From assembly GCA_002686945.1 (NCBI GenBank), contig NYYZ01000019.1, forward strand, positions 1 to 47,046: a DNA stretch of 47,046 nucleotides. The letters are read 5' to 3'. Under the pieces are notes generated by a model. It saw only the letters and a program-made list of their open reading frames with translations. It was not told the DNA's origin and ran no database searches. Below are positions 26,599-35,953 of this stretch, piece by piece. Each line of letters opens with the position of its first letter. Position 1 is the stretch's first letter. The position numbers and the translations under genes are program-made. The stretch is from Planctomycetota bacterium (GTDB lineage: Bacteria > Planctomycetota > UBA1135 > GCA-002686595).

Positions 26599-27609
26599 CT
26601 ACAGGGTCAGTTGCGCCGCGAGCCAATCAAGCGGCGGCCCATCCAGCCAACTCTGCGCACGGCCGGGGAATCGCCCCTGCAAGAAGCCCACATGCCCGCC
26701 TCTTGCACTGATCATCTGCTCGACGAGAGGACCACATTCTTCCGGCTTGGGCACGACCCTGGGCAATAGGAAGGGATCATCGATAGCGTGCACCAGGAGG
26801 GTAGCTTTGGTGATCGCTGGCATGAACTGACGACTGGAGCAACGTTGATAGTAGTCCTCCGGACTCTTGAAACCGTGCAAGGGGGCAGTCAAGAACTCGT
26901 CCAGCTCACGCAGAGTCTTGGCCCCGATCACGCGCTTCACATCAATGCCAGCCTGCGCGAGAATTTTCTCCTTGGCCAGCACGTCGCGCCGAATCTTGCC
27001 CAGCAACCATCTGCGATAGAGACGTGAGAGCCCTCGGTCCAAGCGCCCAGAACAGGCAGACAACTCATATGGAACGCTGACCGCCAGGGCTGCGCCGATG
27101 GGCGAGCCCGCTCCCTGCTCTCCCAAGTGCTTGAGCAGGACATTGCCGCCAAGAGAGAAGCCGAGAGCCCCCAACTGAGTGTTGGGCTCGCGCTGCACCA
27201 AAGCCCTCAAGAACTCGCCCAAGTCCTCGGTCTCGCCGGAGTGATACCCACGGGCAAGGCGATTGGGTTCGCCACCGCAGCCCCTGAAGTGCATCACCAC
27301 TGCTCTCAGGCCACGCTTCTTGAGAGCCGCAAGAGCGCCGCGCATGTAAGGCGATTGAGCCGAACCTGCAAGGCCGTGCAAGAGCACGATCAAAGGCTCC
27401 CCCTTGGGTCCATCCAACCAATCCAGGTCGAGAAAATCTCCGTCCTGCAACTCAAAGCGCTCCCTCTCAAGGCCAACCCTGGCAGGGGAACGGAGCAATC
27501 CACCCCAGAGAGTCTGCAGATGCGCTCCCGGCAACCACCATGCGGGGCGAAAAGGGGTCAGAAGCTGAGAGTCTGAACTCCTGGAGTCCCCGGACAACTT
27601 CACAATCAA
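26599..27609 (-). CDS. YheT-type alpha/beta hydrolase
   Basis: 336 residues of the YheT/ABHD1-3 hydrolase family: PAWWLPGAHLQTLWGGLLR near the start is the family-specific opening, LIVLLHGLAGSAQSPYM the oxyanion strand-loop, VVMHFRGCGGEPNRLARGYHSGETEDL the next core block. The catalytic triad is visible as Ser in GFSLGGN, Asp in HAIDDPFL and His in RGGHVGFL. Likely a cytoplasmic esterase or lipase on a small or lipid ester; the physiological substrate in bacteria is not known. The ATG at 27609 overlaps the stop of the upstream HAD gene by 4 bp, so the two are translationally coupled. Confidence 0.9.
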   Translation of the reverse strand: MIVKLSGDSRSSDSQLLTPFRPAWWLPGAHLQTLWGGLLRSPARVGLERERFELQDGDFLDLDWLDGPKGEPLIVLLHGLAGSAQSPYMRGALAALKKRGLRAVVMHFRGCGGEPNRLARGYHSGETEDLGEFLRALVQREPNTQLGALGFSLGGNVLLKHLGEQGAGSPIGAALAVSVPYELSACSGRLDRGLSRLYRRWLLGKIRRDVLAKEKILAQAGIDVKRVIGAKTLRELDEFLTAPLHGFKSPEDYYQRCSSRQFMPAITKATLLVHAIDDPFLLPRVVPKPEECGPLVEQMISARGGHVGFLQGRFPGRAQSWLDGPPLDWLAAQLTL

Positions 27610-28478
27610 ACCCCGCCGGACCGGAGGCTCAGCAAGTCCTCGCCCCGCACCATGGCCACGATCATGCGCGCGAGGTCGCCGGAGTCCAGATCACCCAGAA
27701 CCAGGTCAGCTTCCTGCTGCACATCGGCCCCAGCATTGCCCATGGCAACTGCCAGGCCCGCGGCCCGGAACATAGGCAGGTCATTGTCCGCGTCCCCTAC
27801 CGCCACCACGCGAGAGGGGTCAATCTCGAACTGCTCCTGCAAGACCCGCAAAGCCTCAGCTTTCCCGCGACAGGGAGGGTGCACATCCACGGCCACAAAT
27901 TGGCTGGCCCGGTGGCGCGCCAGAATTGAAAGCGGAAAGTGGGTCATATAAACCGGCTGGGCCAGGTGGTCTTCAATGGCTCCTGCATAGGCCCCCGAAT
28001 CCTCCCTTCGGTCAGCGAGGAAGGTCACGCGCACCACATACTCTTCTGCCATCAGAGTTGCCTCATCCACATACTGCACGCCGATCAACCCCGCAAGCGA
28101 ACGTTCTTCTGCCTTGCTGCGAGGCTGCAAGCACAACTTGCGCCGAGCCCCCATCAAGATCATCAGATCGCCGTGCTCACTGCGAAAAGCGTGTAGCTTG
28201 CCCATGATGCGATTGGAGAGCACGCGCTCTTCGATCAAGCGCTCGCCTTTGGCATCACAAACCGCCGCACCGTTGAACAACAGGGCTGGCGTCCCAAGAT
28301 CGAGCTCTTTCAGAATGGGTTCGGCCGAAAGCCACGAGCGTCCGGTGACCACCATAACCTTGATCCCGGCTTCGCGCGCTTCAGCGATTGCAAGGCGAGT
28401 CGCGGACGGAACAGTCTCCTGGGAATCCAAGAGAGTGCCGTCAAGGTCCAGCAGCAAGGCGTCGTGGGTTCTGGTCAT
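27606..28478 (-). CDS. HAD-superfamily phosphatase, Cof/type IIB
   Basis: 290 residues from ATG 28478 (MTRTHDALLLDLDGTLL); the frame is open to 28670, but that part is unrelated. HAD motifs: DLDGTLLDS (I, nucleophile Asp), VVTGRSW (II), CRGKAEALRVL (III, Lys) and VAVGDADNDLPMFRAAG (IV, metal-binding Asp pair). The insert between motifs II and III is the C2B cap of Cof-like hydrolases, which act on sugar phosphates, FMN or similar phosphoesters. Substrate not predictable. Coupled by a 4 bp overlap to the YheT gene downstream. Confidence 0.9.
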   Translation of the reverse strand: MTRTHDALLLDLDGTLLDSQETVPSATRLAIAEAREAGIKVMVVTGRSWLSAEPILKELDLGTPALLFNGAAVCDAKGERLIEERVLSNRIMGKLHAFRSEHGDLMILMGARRKLCLQPRSKAEERSLAGLIGVQYVDEATLMAEEYVVRVTFLADRREDSGAYAGAIEDHLAQPVYMTHFPLSILARHRASQFVAVDVHPPCRGKAEALRVLQEQFEIDPSRVVAVGDADNDLPMFRAAGLAVAMGNAGADVQQEADLVLGDLDSGDLARMIVAMVRGEDLLSLRSGGV

Positions 28479-28561
28479 TGGCCTTGAGGATAAAGGCTCG
28501 GTCGCCTGAGGGCGAGCTTCACGGCAACTCGACTTGGACGCCCACTCCAGGCACCGGATAG

Positions 28562-31498
28562 TCAGTCCAGCGAAATCTGCCCCTCTTCGCCCGGCCGCAA
28601 TTCCACATCCCGTGGCTCGATCAGCGGTTCCGAATCTGAGCTTCCAGGATCCTCCAGGAAGATTCGCCACGGGCCCGGGGTCAGGCCATCAAAACGGCAG
28701 GTCCCCTCAAACATGATTTCGCGCTCATCTTGCACGGGGCCCGAATCGGGCTCGGAACCTAGAAACTCAAGTCGCACCATGCTGAAATCCTGATCCTCGA
28801 TTGGGGTTCGGGTCAGGACCAGACTCGCCCCGACCTTCAACATGAGGTCGATGTCTTGCTTCAACTGCCCAGGCACAAGAGCTTCCAGGGTGCGACTGGC
28901 TGGTTTCAGCCCCTCACCCGTGGCCTTGATTTCCAGTGCCATCCCTGAGCGCACTCCCCGCAGGATGTAGCTGCCATCATCGGCACTGAGCACGGAGTCG
29001 GCCCCACCAAAGGTCGAAACGGCCTGGCCGCTGCCTTCAGCTGATGCCGTAATCATGATCATGCGGCCCATGACCTGTTCGCCACCCCCTCCCACGCTGA
29101 CCTTGATGCCAGCCAGTCCTCTTCCATCAGGCCCAGTTACACGCCCGCTGATTGTGGTCAGGACCAGGTCCACATCCACCACCTGCTCTCCGCGGGTACA
29201 GGTGTGCTCCTGCTCGTGACGCATGACCAGATCCGGATGCCTGAAAGTGAGGCGTCCCTGACCCGGATCAAGTCCTTCGATTTCGAAACTCCCATCCGCC
29301 GCAGTCAAGTCCCCCGGACCTCCAGCGCCCATGAAGAACATCTCTTTGCCTTCCGTTTGAAAGGTGACCTTGCACTGGGCTAGGGGTTCCCCATCCAGGA
29401 ATACACGGCCTCGTATAAGTGCCTTGGGTTCTTCACGAAGGACAAGGGTACGGGTCTCCCCAGCTACAAGACTGACTTCGGTCCAGGAGGCCTGCTCGGG
29501 TTCTTCACCTTTGATGACCATGATCATGCCCATGGCGGGATCTTTCCCAGCTGCTCGAAAAAGGTGGGTTCCTGGCTTGAGATCCCCAAAGATCGCAAGC
29601 CCCTTCGAATCCGTTCGGCGGGGCCCTGTTTCCCTGGAGTCGAAGGCGATGCCACTACCTGGATGCCTTTCCTTGAGCCTATGCTCCACGCGCCCGGCAG
29701 CTTTCGGCTTGCCCTGAGAGTCAAGCAGCGTGACCTCCACGGTGCAAGGGCGCAAGAGGCGCGCTTCGTGCAGAACATTCACGACGGTGGCTTGTAGGGT
29801 CTTGGCCAGATCAGAGTAGCCCTCGTGCTGGATAGAGACCCTGTATTTCTCCCCCGGAGTAGCGGCGATCTGTACCTCCCCTTCCTTGTTCGTACGCGCT
29901 ACCACCAGAGCCCTGTTCCCCATAGAAAGGAGAGCACCATCCTCCCCAGCCAACTCCAAGAGCCCGAGGGCAGTCGATCCCTGCTCGCCCGACTCTTCCT
30001 TCGCAGTGACGCGCACGCCCGCCAGTGGCTTACCTGTCCGGTCATCCAGCACCCGTATTCGCAAACCAGGCGCACGAACCAACCTGATAGTGCCCAGGTC
30101 CAGGACTCCGTTCACGGGGGCCGCAATGTTCCCACGCAAGAAGGGTGCAAAACCAGGGGAATTGACCTGCACGGTCAAGAGTTCCTTAGGCGAGCTCAAC
30201 CGGAGATCGGGGTATGTCAATCGTCCTCGGGGATGATAGCGCAATATCTGACCATCCCCATCCTCAAGTGGCTCGAGCGTACGAAACCCCGCCCAAGCCA
30301 CAAAGGAAGTGATCTTCTCGCTGTCTGACGCGGACACAACCGTCAGATTGAGGTCGAAGCTGGGGAAGATCTCCAGGACCACATCGCTCGCGTCGGACTC
30401 TGCTTCGGCAATCGGTCCAAGGGGGACCAACGATTTGCCTGCCGAGAGTGCGGCCACTTTCACCTCCGTGTCGTGGGGCAACCCCCGCACGACGAATGAT
30501 CCGTCGGAAAGGACCTGGCCCTCGCGCTGCTGATCAAATGGAGTGGGGCCGCCCATGCCACCGGAGATCTTCACCTGAGGCATGGACGAGGATTGAGACC
30601 AGGCGATCACCTTGACCTCTTCGAGAGGGAGCTTGTTCTCCTTGAGGATGCCCCTCAATACCGCGCCATACTCCGCGCGGATCTCCAAGACCTCGTTACC
30701 AACTCCGCGCAAGACCCCACCTTGAGTTGCGCGAAGCAGGTCGTCCCGAGTGGCCGCCAATTCAAAGGGGCCCAGAGGCAGACAGCTCACGGCAAAATTT
30801 CCTTCTGCGTCTGTACTTGCAACCTCAACTCCAGGGCGCGCGCCAAACGAGAAAGTCATCCGCCCGGGCGTAGCCGGTGGCAGCAGGGAAACGGAGACCC
30901 CCTCAAGGGGCTCACCGTCCATGCTCAAGACCCGGCCACGAAGGCCGAAGCCAGCCTTGAGAACCAGATCCCCGATGTTGAAATCTCTCGTCGCCCCCAG
31001 ATAAACCCTCTCCGTGAGGAACTGGAAGCCATCACGCTTCACCGTGATCTCGCGCATGCCCCGACCTGCGGTGGGAATCGAAAACCGACCCGCCAGGTTC
31101 GTGTGGGTCGTGCTGACCGGCGGTGAATCTGATTGAGATGTGAAGATCATTTCTCCCCCCCGAGACTGACTCACCGTGATCAGAGCGCCCTGCACCGGCT
31201 TGGAGTGCTCGTCCACAATACGCCCGGTCAGGTGCACCGGGACCACACTCGCCACGGGGTTCTGATCCTTCTCCGAGCCCGCCTCATTAAGCGAACTGCG
31301 TCCCGCAGCTTGTCCCGCAATACCACTCTCTCCACTGAGTTCCACCGGGCCGGTCTGTGCCGGGACCTGCAGTGAGCCTTCGGAGTTGCTCGAGCCCGCG
31401 GCATCACTGAGAGCAGGGCCCTCTCCAGGTCTGATCAGTTGGGAAACGGCGAACACAAGGGCCAGCAAGGCCAGGAGGGGCAATAAGAAGTGTTTCAT
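28562..31498 (-). CDS. Large exported CarboxypepD-regulatory/Ig-like repeat protein
   Basis: 978 residues from ATG 31498. The N-terminus (MKHFLLPLLALLALVFAVSQL) is a signal peptide or anchor. After a Ser/Gly-rich linker come about seven beta-sandwich units with the pattern [VL]xGRVxxxxGxPLxGVxVxxx...DxxGxFxIxGLxPGxxxLxAxxxG, for example VHLTGRIVDEHSKPVQGALI, FGLRGRVLSMDGEPLEGVSV, LIRGRVFLDGEPLAQCKVTF and TISGRVTGPDGRGLAGIKVS, ending in a related unit (FDGLTPGPWRIFLEDPG). Such domains are found in carboxypeptidase regulatory regions and TonB-receptor plugs. There is no catalytic domain, so the protein is probably structural or adhesive at the cell envelope. It is divergent from a lipoprotein gene. 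Confidence 0.85.
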   Translation of the reverse strand: MKHFLLPLLALLALVFAVSQLIRPGEGPALSDAAGSSNSEGSLQVPAQTGPVELSGESGIAGQAAGRSSLNEAGSEKDQNPVASVVPVHLTGRIVDEHSKPVQGALITVSQSRGGEMIFTSQSDSPPVSTTHTNLAGRFSIPTAGRGMREITVKRDGFQFLTERVYLGATRDFNIGDLVLKAGFGLRGRVLSMDGEPLEGVSVSLLPPATPGRMTFSFGARPGVEVASTDAEGNFAVSCLPLGPFELAATRDDLLRATQGGVLRGVGNEVLEIRAEYGAVLRGILKENKLPLEEVKVIAWSQSSSMPQVKISGGMGGPTPFDQQREGQVLSDGSFVVRGLPHDTEVKVAALSAGKSLVPLGPIAEAESDASDVVLEIFPSFDLNLTVVSASDSEKITSFVAWAGFRTLEPLEDGDGQILRYHPRGRLTYPDLRLSSPKELLTVQVNSPGFAPFLRGNIAAPVNGVLDLGTIRLVRAPGLRIRVLDDRTGKPLAGVRVTAKEESGEQGSTALGLLELAGEDGALLSMGNRALVVARTNKEGEVQIAATPGEKYRVSIQHEGYSDLAKTLQATVVNVLHEARLLRPCTVEVTLLDSQGKPKAAGRVEHRLKERHPGSGIAFDSRETGPRRTDSKGLAIFGDLKPGTHLFRAAGKDPAMGMIMVIKGEEPEQASWTEVSLVAGETRTLVLREEPKALIRGRVFLDGEPLAQCKVTFQTEGKEMFFMGAGGPGDLTAADGSFEIEGLDPGQGRLTFRHPDLVMRHEQEHTCTRGEQVVDVDLVLTTISGRVTGPDGRGLAGIKVSVGGGGEQVMGRMIMITASAEGSGQAVSTFGGADSVLSADDGSYILRGVRSGMALEIKATGEGLKPASRTLEALVPGQLKQDIDLMLKVGASLVLTRTPIEDQDFSMVRLEFLGSEPDSGPVQDEREIMFEGTCRFDGLTPGPWRIFLEDPGSSDSEPLIEPRDVELRPGEEGQISLD

Positions 31499-31701
31499 TG
31501 GGGGGGCGGAGGGAAAGCAGGTTACGGCCTGCGCGGCTGCCCCATGAGGGCCGATACACAAATCAAATGCTCTCGGGAAGAAAGGCCCGTCGACTCTCTC
31601 GCCCTGCTCCTGACCTGTTTTCCGCTCCCGTTGGCCCCGTCCTGACACCCCACCCAGCTTGCCCATGGGATCCCACCCCCAGAGGCGCTACCCTTGTGGC
31701 C

Positions 31702-32358
31702 ATGCACACCAGCACCCTGCAATGGACGGTCCTGCCGCTCTTGATCCTCGCCTCCTGCACAGGCACCAAGCGCCTCTCCGACCCGACGGTTCTGATCCGC
31801 GGAGGCGGAGGCACTGAACTCGGCGTCAGCACCGAGTATGGCGTACTGTTCCTGGGGTCTTCCCATTCCGCTGGACGAATCGAAATCGAGAGTTGGTTCG
31901 GTGACGGACCCAACATCGAACCAAGCGTGGTGGAACCTGTTGGCGACACCCTGTATACGGCAGAGACTGAAATCAGACTGGCAACTGTCCCCCTCACATT
32001 CCAGATTCCTGAACCAGGAACCATGGTGGTGGTACGCGGCCGCACCCCCGCAGGATCCTGGCAGGTGACAACACCCTTGCGAAGTGATCCAGATGTTGAT
32101 GGCATCTTGATCGATGTGCTGCCGGAGTTGCTCGCTAGCACGGACCAGACTGGAGCCGGAGTATTTCTTCCAGTGGAGTCAGAAGGCAGCAACATGCGGC
32201 TGTTGGGATTGGTCAGTGGCGTAATTGAACTAGGGGTCGCTGGAGATCAACGAGTGTATGCGGCAGTGGTCGGCCCGCGTGATCTGTGGAAGTTGGTTGC
32301 GCATCGCAAGGATCAAGGGAGACGCAAGCCTTGGGTGTATCGCGAGGACACGCTCTAA
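31702..32358 (+). CDS. Hypothetical lipoprotein
   Basis: 218 residues from ATG 31702. The start MHTSTLQWTVLPLLILASCTG is a lipoprotein signal with lipobox LASC, so the mature protein begins at a lipidated cysteine. The remainder is beta-rich: TVLIRGGGGTELGVSTEYGVLF, then IEIESWFGDGP, TFQIPEPGTMVVVRGRTPAG and a C-terminal KLVAHRKDQGRRKPW. I recognise no family. It lies 204 bp divergent from the large repeat protein, and the two envelope proteins may share regulation (inference). A strong hairpin follows before the convergent trkH. Confidence 0.75.
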   Translation: MHTSTLQWTVLPLLILASCTGTKRLSDPTVLIRGGGGTELGVSTEYGVLFLGSSHSAGRIEIESWFGDGPNIEPSVVEPVGDTLYTAETEIRLATVPLTFQIPEPGTMVVVRGRTPAGSWQVTTPLRSDPDVDGILIDVLPELLASTDQTGAGVFLPVESEGSNMRLLGLVSGVIELGVAGDQRVYAAVVGPRDLWKLVAHRKDQGRRKPWVYREDTL

Positions 32359-32370
32359 GACACCTTCCTC

Positions 32371-32402
32371 GGGGACCTGGATTCGAAAGGAATCAGGACC
32401 CC
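32371..32402. terminator. Bidirectional hairpin between lipoprotein gene and trkH
   Basis: GGGG-a-CCTG-g-ATTC, loop GAAAG, GAAT-CAGG-a-CCCC: twelve base pairs with one A-A mismatch and one bulged G. It begins 12 bp after the lipoprotein stop and ends just before the trkH stop, so it suits termination from both sides even though no long T-tract is present. Confidence 0.55.
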
Positions 32403-32403
32403 G

Positions 32404-33918
32404 CTATTGGCGCCAGAAACTAGGCACACACAAGGCTGCCACGGCATAGAACTCAAGCCGCCCAACAATCATGAATAGTGCCAGGACGATCTTCGGCAAA
32501 TCCGGCAGAGCCGAGAAGTTCTCCCACGGCCCGACAGCCGCCAAACCGGGGCCGATGTTGTTCAAGGTTGCCAACACCGCAGTGCCGGCACTGGTGAGGT
32601 CCAGACCATAGGCCGACAGGAACAAGGTGCCGAACAAGAAAACCACCGTCCACAAGCAGAAGTAGGCGGTGATCGAGGCGACGACGCCATCTTCAAGGGC
32701 CTGCCCATCCATATGCACCGTATGCACGGCCCGGGGACGAATGAACCGCCTGACGCCGACGATCGCAGCCTTGACTACGATCATGCAGCGGACCACCTTG
32801 ATTCCGCCGCCTGTTGACCCGGCGCAGGCACCGACCACCGCCAGCATCATCAGCACGATCCGGGCGATTTGGGGCCAAAGGTCAAAGTTCGCGCTACCAA
32901 AGCCAGTGGAGGTGCCCAAGCTGACCACCAGGAAAGAACTGTCGCGCACGCAAGTGGTCAAAGATGAGTAGTCCTGCCAACCGGGTCGGGCATCCAGAGG
33001 GGGGCCTCCATTGGTGCCCCCGTCAAACCACAGGATCATGGTCAACAACAGTGTGGCCCCAACCATGATGCCTATGTAGGCGCGGGCCTCGGAGGACGCC
33101 CAGAGTTTGCGCATGAAAGCCCCTGGTCCGGCAGTCATCAGAGTTTCATAGAGTCCGAAGTTGAAACCGCAAATAAACATGAAAAGGGTCAGCACAACCT
33201 CGATCGAGGCAGACTGAAAAGCCATCACGCTTGAACCATGGTTTGAAAAACCGCCGGTCGGGATCGTGCCGAAGGCATGAATCATCCCATCGAAAGCATC
33301 CATCCCGGCGAACTGCAACAGCAAGAACTCGAGTATTGTCAGGAACACATAGAGCTTCAGCAGGATGCGCGCCGAGTCTTGAACTCGGCGATGTGAAGCT
33401 TCCCGCGCCACCCCGGGGATTTCAGATCGAAACAGACTGCGGCCGCCAGTTGGAAAGAACACCACAAAGACCATCACAATTCCAAACCCACCGAGCCAGT
33501 GGCAGAAGGATCGCCAAAAAGCAATCGCATGGTCCAGACCATCGATCTGCTCGGGAGTCATGACTGTGGAGCCAGTGGTGGTCAGCCCACTGATAGCTTC
33601 AAAGCAAGCGTCCACCGGGGACACCAAGGTACCTGTAAAGAGAAAGGGCAATGCCGCGGCCAGGCCGCCGATCAGCCAAGAGAGACCAACAACCGCCAGG
33701 CCCTCGCGCCGATGGATGGTCTGCTTGTCCTCCAGCGCCGCCTTGAAGTGATGCATCAGGCCCCAGCCTGCAAGAACGACCACGACACAGGCTGCCAGGC
33801 AGCCCAGGGCCGCACGGTTTTCTCCATAGCCGATGCCCACCACCGCTGGCAGAATCATCATGGCCCCGAGCAAGAGCAACACCTTGCCCAAGAGTCCCCA
33901 AACGGCGCGGAAATTCAT
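32404..33918 (-). CDS. trkH: Trk potassium uptake channel subunit TrkH
   Basis: 504 residues, polytopic membrane protein. The four half-repeats each carry a selectivity-filter loop: TTTGSTVMTP, TIPTGGFSNHG, LGTSTGFGSANFD and LNNIGPGLAAVGP, as in TrkH/KtrB. The fragment CAGSTGGGIKVVRCMIV is the conserved intramembrane gating loop and following helix. Family knowledge: a K+ (or Na+)-conducting pore gated by a TrkA/KtrA ring. The start codon overlaps the stop of trkA by one base, so the two are coupled and likely made together. Confidence 0.95.
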   Translation of the reverse strand: MNFRAVWGLLGKVLLLLGAMMILPAVVGIGYGENRAALGCLAACVVVVLAGWGLMHHFKAALEDKQTIHRREGLAVVGLSWLIGGLAAALPFLFTGTLVSPVDACFEAISGLTTTGSTVMTPEQIDGLDHAIAFWRSFCHWLGGFGIVMVFVVFFPTGGRSLFRSEIPGVAREASHRRVQDSARILLKLYVFLTILEFLLLQFAGMDAFDGMIHAFGTIPTGGFSNHGSSVMAFQSASIEVVLTLFMFICGFNFGLYETLMTAGPGAFMRKLWASSEARAYIGIMVGATLLLTMILWFDGGTNGGPPLDARPGWQDYSSLTTCVRDSSFLVVSLGTSTGFGSANFDLWPQIARIVLMMLAVVGACAGSTGGGIKVVRCMIVVKAAIVGVRRFIRPRAVHTVHMDGQALEDGVVASITAYFCLWTVVFLFGTLFLSAYGLDLTSAGTAVLATLNNIGPGLAAVGPWENFSALPDLPKIVLALFMIVGRLEFYAVAALCVPSFWRQ

Positions 33919-35279
33919 TAGGTCTGCTCGCTAGTGAGGATTGCCTGCACCTCGTCCAGAGCATTCGAGAGGGCCAGCACAATCACCCGATCCCCGCTCT
34001 GCAAGGTCTCGCCTCCGCCGGGAACCGATACCGAGTCCCCTCGCATGCGGGCGCCAATCTTGGCATCGACGGGCAACTTCAAGTCTTCAATGCGCGTGGG
34101 CTCTTTCAGTTGCACTTCAAGCTCTAGAACCTCCGCCTTACCCTCCGCCAGGATGGAAACCGCCTGGGGAGAAGATGCCCGCACAAAGCGCAAGATGCGT
34201 TTGGCGCACAAAAGCCGCGGACTGATCGCCAGATCGACGCCCATCAGGTCATAGACACCTCCGTAGCTGGCCTTGTTGACGATTGCCACGGTGCGACCCA
34301 CGCCCATGACACGAGCGATCTGGCAGGCCACGAGATTATCCTCATCATCCTTGGTGGTGGCCACGAATACATCGGTCTTGCCAATGTGCTCTTCTCGCAA
34401 CAACTCAAGGTCAGTCGCATTGCCGGTCAATACAAGGAGCCCGTCCCCCATCTGTTCAAGAGCTCGTGCACGACTGGCATCGTGCTCGATGACCTTCACA
34501 GAAACCCCATGGATGTCGGTTAGCTTGGTGGCAACCGTACGACCAATGCGTCCAGCACCCATGATAATCACCTCACGCTTGAGCGCACTGGGCTCGCCTA
34601 CTTCACGCTCAAAGGCATCCAGGTCATTGGCCTCCCCCATGACAAAAATCTGATCCCCGGTTTGGAGGGAATCGTCGCCTCCGGGCACAATGAACGGCCG
34701 ACTCGAATCGGTGCTGCGCTGGATGCCCACCATGACAATTTTTCCCGACAAGCGCATTTCCTTAAGAGGCACGCCCAGCAGGTCCCCTTCGGGAAGACGC
34801 AACCGGCGCAATTGGATCTTGCCATCGCAGTAGGTCTCGACCTCGAGAGCATGGCGCTCCTTGACCGTCTCAATCACCTCGCGCGCGGCGAGTTCAGAAG
34901 TGCTGAGCACAATGTCATAGCCAAGCGTGTCCTGGTAGAAGTGGTGGTAACCTTCCAGGATGCGGGTATCACGAACCCGCAAGATGCGGCGTTTGGCTCC
35001 CAACTGCCGACCCAACAGACAGGCCAACATATTCACATGATCGTTGTTGGTGACTGCCACCAACAGGGAGGCTTTGACCACCCCGGCATGAGTCAGCACA
35101 TCAGCCCTGGTGCCATCCCCCACCAGAGCCTGCACATCCATGGACTCATTCAACAGACGGATCTTCTGGGGATCCGAATCCACCACGGTCACGCCGTGGG
35201 AGCCCTTCGAGAGGATGCGAGCCAGATGCTGTCCGACTTCACCCGCTCCGACTACAACAATCTGTTGAGACACCGCCAT
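33918..35279 (-). CDS. trkA: Trk system regulatory subunit TrkA
   Basis: 453 residues with two tandem RCK units, as in full-length TrkA. Each has an NAD-binding Rossmann motif: VVVGAGEVGQHLARIL near the start, and IIMGAGRIGRTVATKL near residue 235. Each is followed by a TrkA_C domain (LPEGDLLGVPLKEMRL and VQLKEPTRIEDLKLPVDAKIGARM). It binds NADH/ATP and gates TrkH from the cytoplasmic face. Start at ATG 35279 by the usual family beginning. Its start lies 48 bp from the divergent amidotransferase gene, so both promoters lie within that short gap or overlap the genes. Confidence 0.96.
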   Translation of the reverse strand: MAVSQQIVVVGAGEVGQHLARILSKGSHGVTVVDSDPQKIRLLNESMDVQALVGDGTRADVLTHAGVVKASLLVAVTNNDHVNMLACLLGRQLGAKRRILRVRDTRILEGYHHFYQDTLGYDIVLSTSELAAREVIETVKERHALEVETYCDGKIQLRRLRLPEGDLLGVPLKEMRLSGKIVMVGIQRSTDSSRPFIVPGGDDSLQTGDQIFVMGEANDLDAFEREVGEPSALKREVIIMGAGRIGRTVATKLTDIHGVSVKVIEHDASRARALEQMGDGLLVLTGNATDLELLREEHIGKTDVFVATTKDDEDNLVACQIARVMGVGRTVAIVNKASYGGVYDLMGVDLAISPRLLCAKRILRFVRASSPQAVSILAEGKAEVLELEVQLKEPTRIEDLKLPVDAKIGARMRGDSVSVPGGGETLQSGDRVIVLALSNALDEVQAILTSEQT

Positions 35280-35327
35280 GGGGCGTTACCCTAGTCCAAG
35301 CTTGTCGACGGTTCCACGCCGACTCCC

Positions 35328-35951
35328 ATGATCTTCCTCCTGGACAATCGAGACTCCTTCACCTTCAACCTTGAACACGCGCTGCGTGCCCTTGGGGCCG
35401 AGGTCGAGGTGCAAAGATCGACCGAAATCGACTTGGATGGGGTGCTCGAGAGGGGCCCTCGGGGCGTTCTGGTGGGCCCCGGCCCGGGTGAACCCGCCGA
35501 TGGAGGCTGCTCCGAAGCTGTGGTGCGGGAAATGCCAAGGCACTGTCCGGTCCTTGGGATATGCCTCGGCATGCAGGCCATGGCCACGGCATTCGGTGGG
35601 CACCTGGCCCCGGCTCGGGAACTTGTCCACGGTCGCACTCGCCCACTCGTGCATGACGGCCGGGGCATTTTTGAGGGCCTGCCAAGCCCCCTCGAATTGG
35701 CCTGCTACAACTCTCTGGTGGTAGCCCATGACGATCTGCCGAAAGTCCTCGAAATCAGCGCAACGGGAACCGGCGAAGAAATCGGGGCCTTGCGCCATCG
35801 AACCCTCCCCCTGGAAGGGCTGCAAGTCCATCCCGAGTCCATCCTCTGCCTGGAGGCGGGAGGGCGCGATATCCTACGCAACTTCTTGATCAGTACTGGG
35901 GAGATCGAAGCCCATGACCGCATCAGCACAGCCCCCCAAACAGAAGCCTGA
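35328..35951 (+). CDS. Class I glutamine amidotransferase, PabA/TrpG type
   Basis: 207 residues. It opens MIFLLDNRDSFTFNLEHAL, the hallmark of the small subunit of anthranilate or aminodeoxychorismate synthase. The nucleophile Cys79 is in LGICLGMQ, and the catalytic His168-Glu170 are in VHPES. GPGPGEP near residue 50 is also conserved. It supplies ammonia from glutamine to the chorismate-binding large subunit (TrpE or PabB), of which no copy is in this window, so folate and tryptophan roles cannot be separated. The gene ends 2 bp from the opposed kinase gene, and no hairpin separates them. Confidence 0.9.
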   Translation: MIFLLDNRDSFTFNLEHALRALGAEVEVQRSTEIDLDGVLERGPRGVLVGPGPGEPADGGCSEAVVREMPRHCPVLGICLGMQAMATAFGGHLAPARELVHGRTRPLVHDGRGIFEGLPSPLELACYNSLVVAHDDLPKVLEISATGTGEEIGALRHRTLPLEGLQVHPESILCLEAGGRDILRNFLISTGEIEAHDRISTAPQTEA

Positions 35952-35953
35952 GC

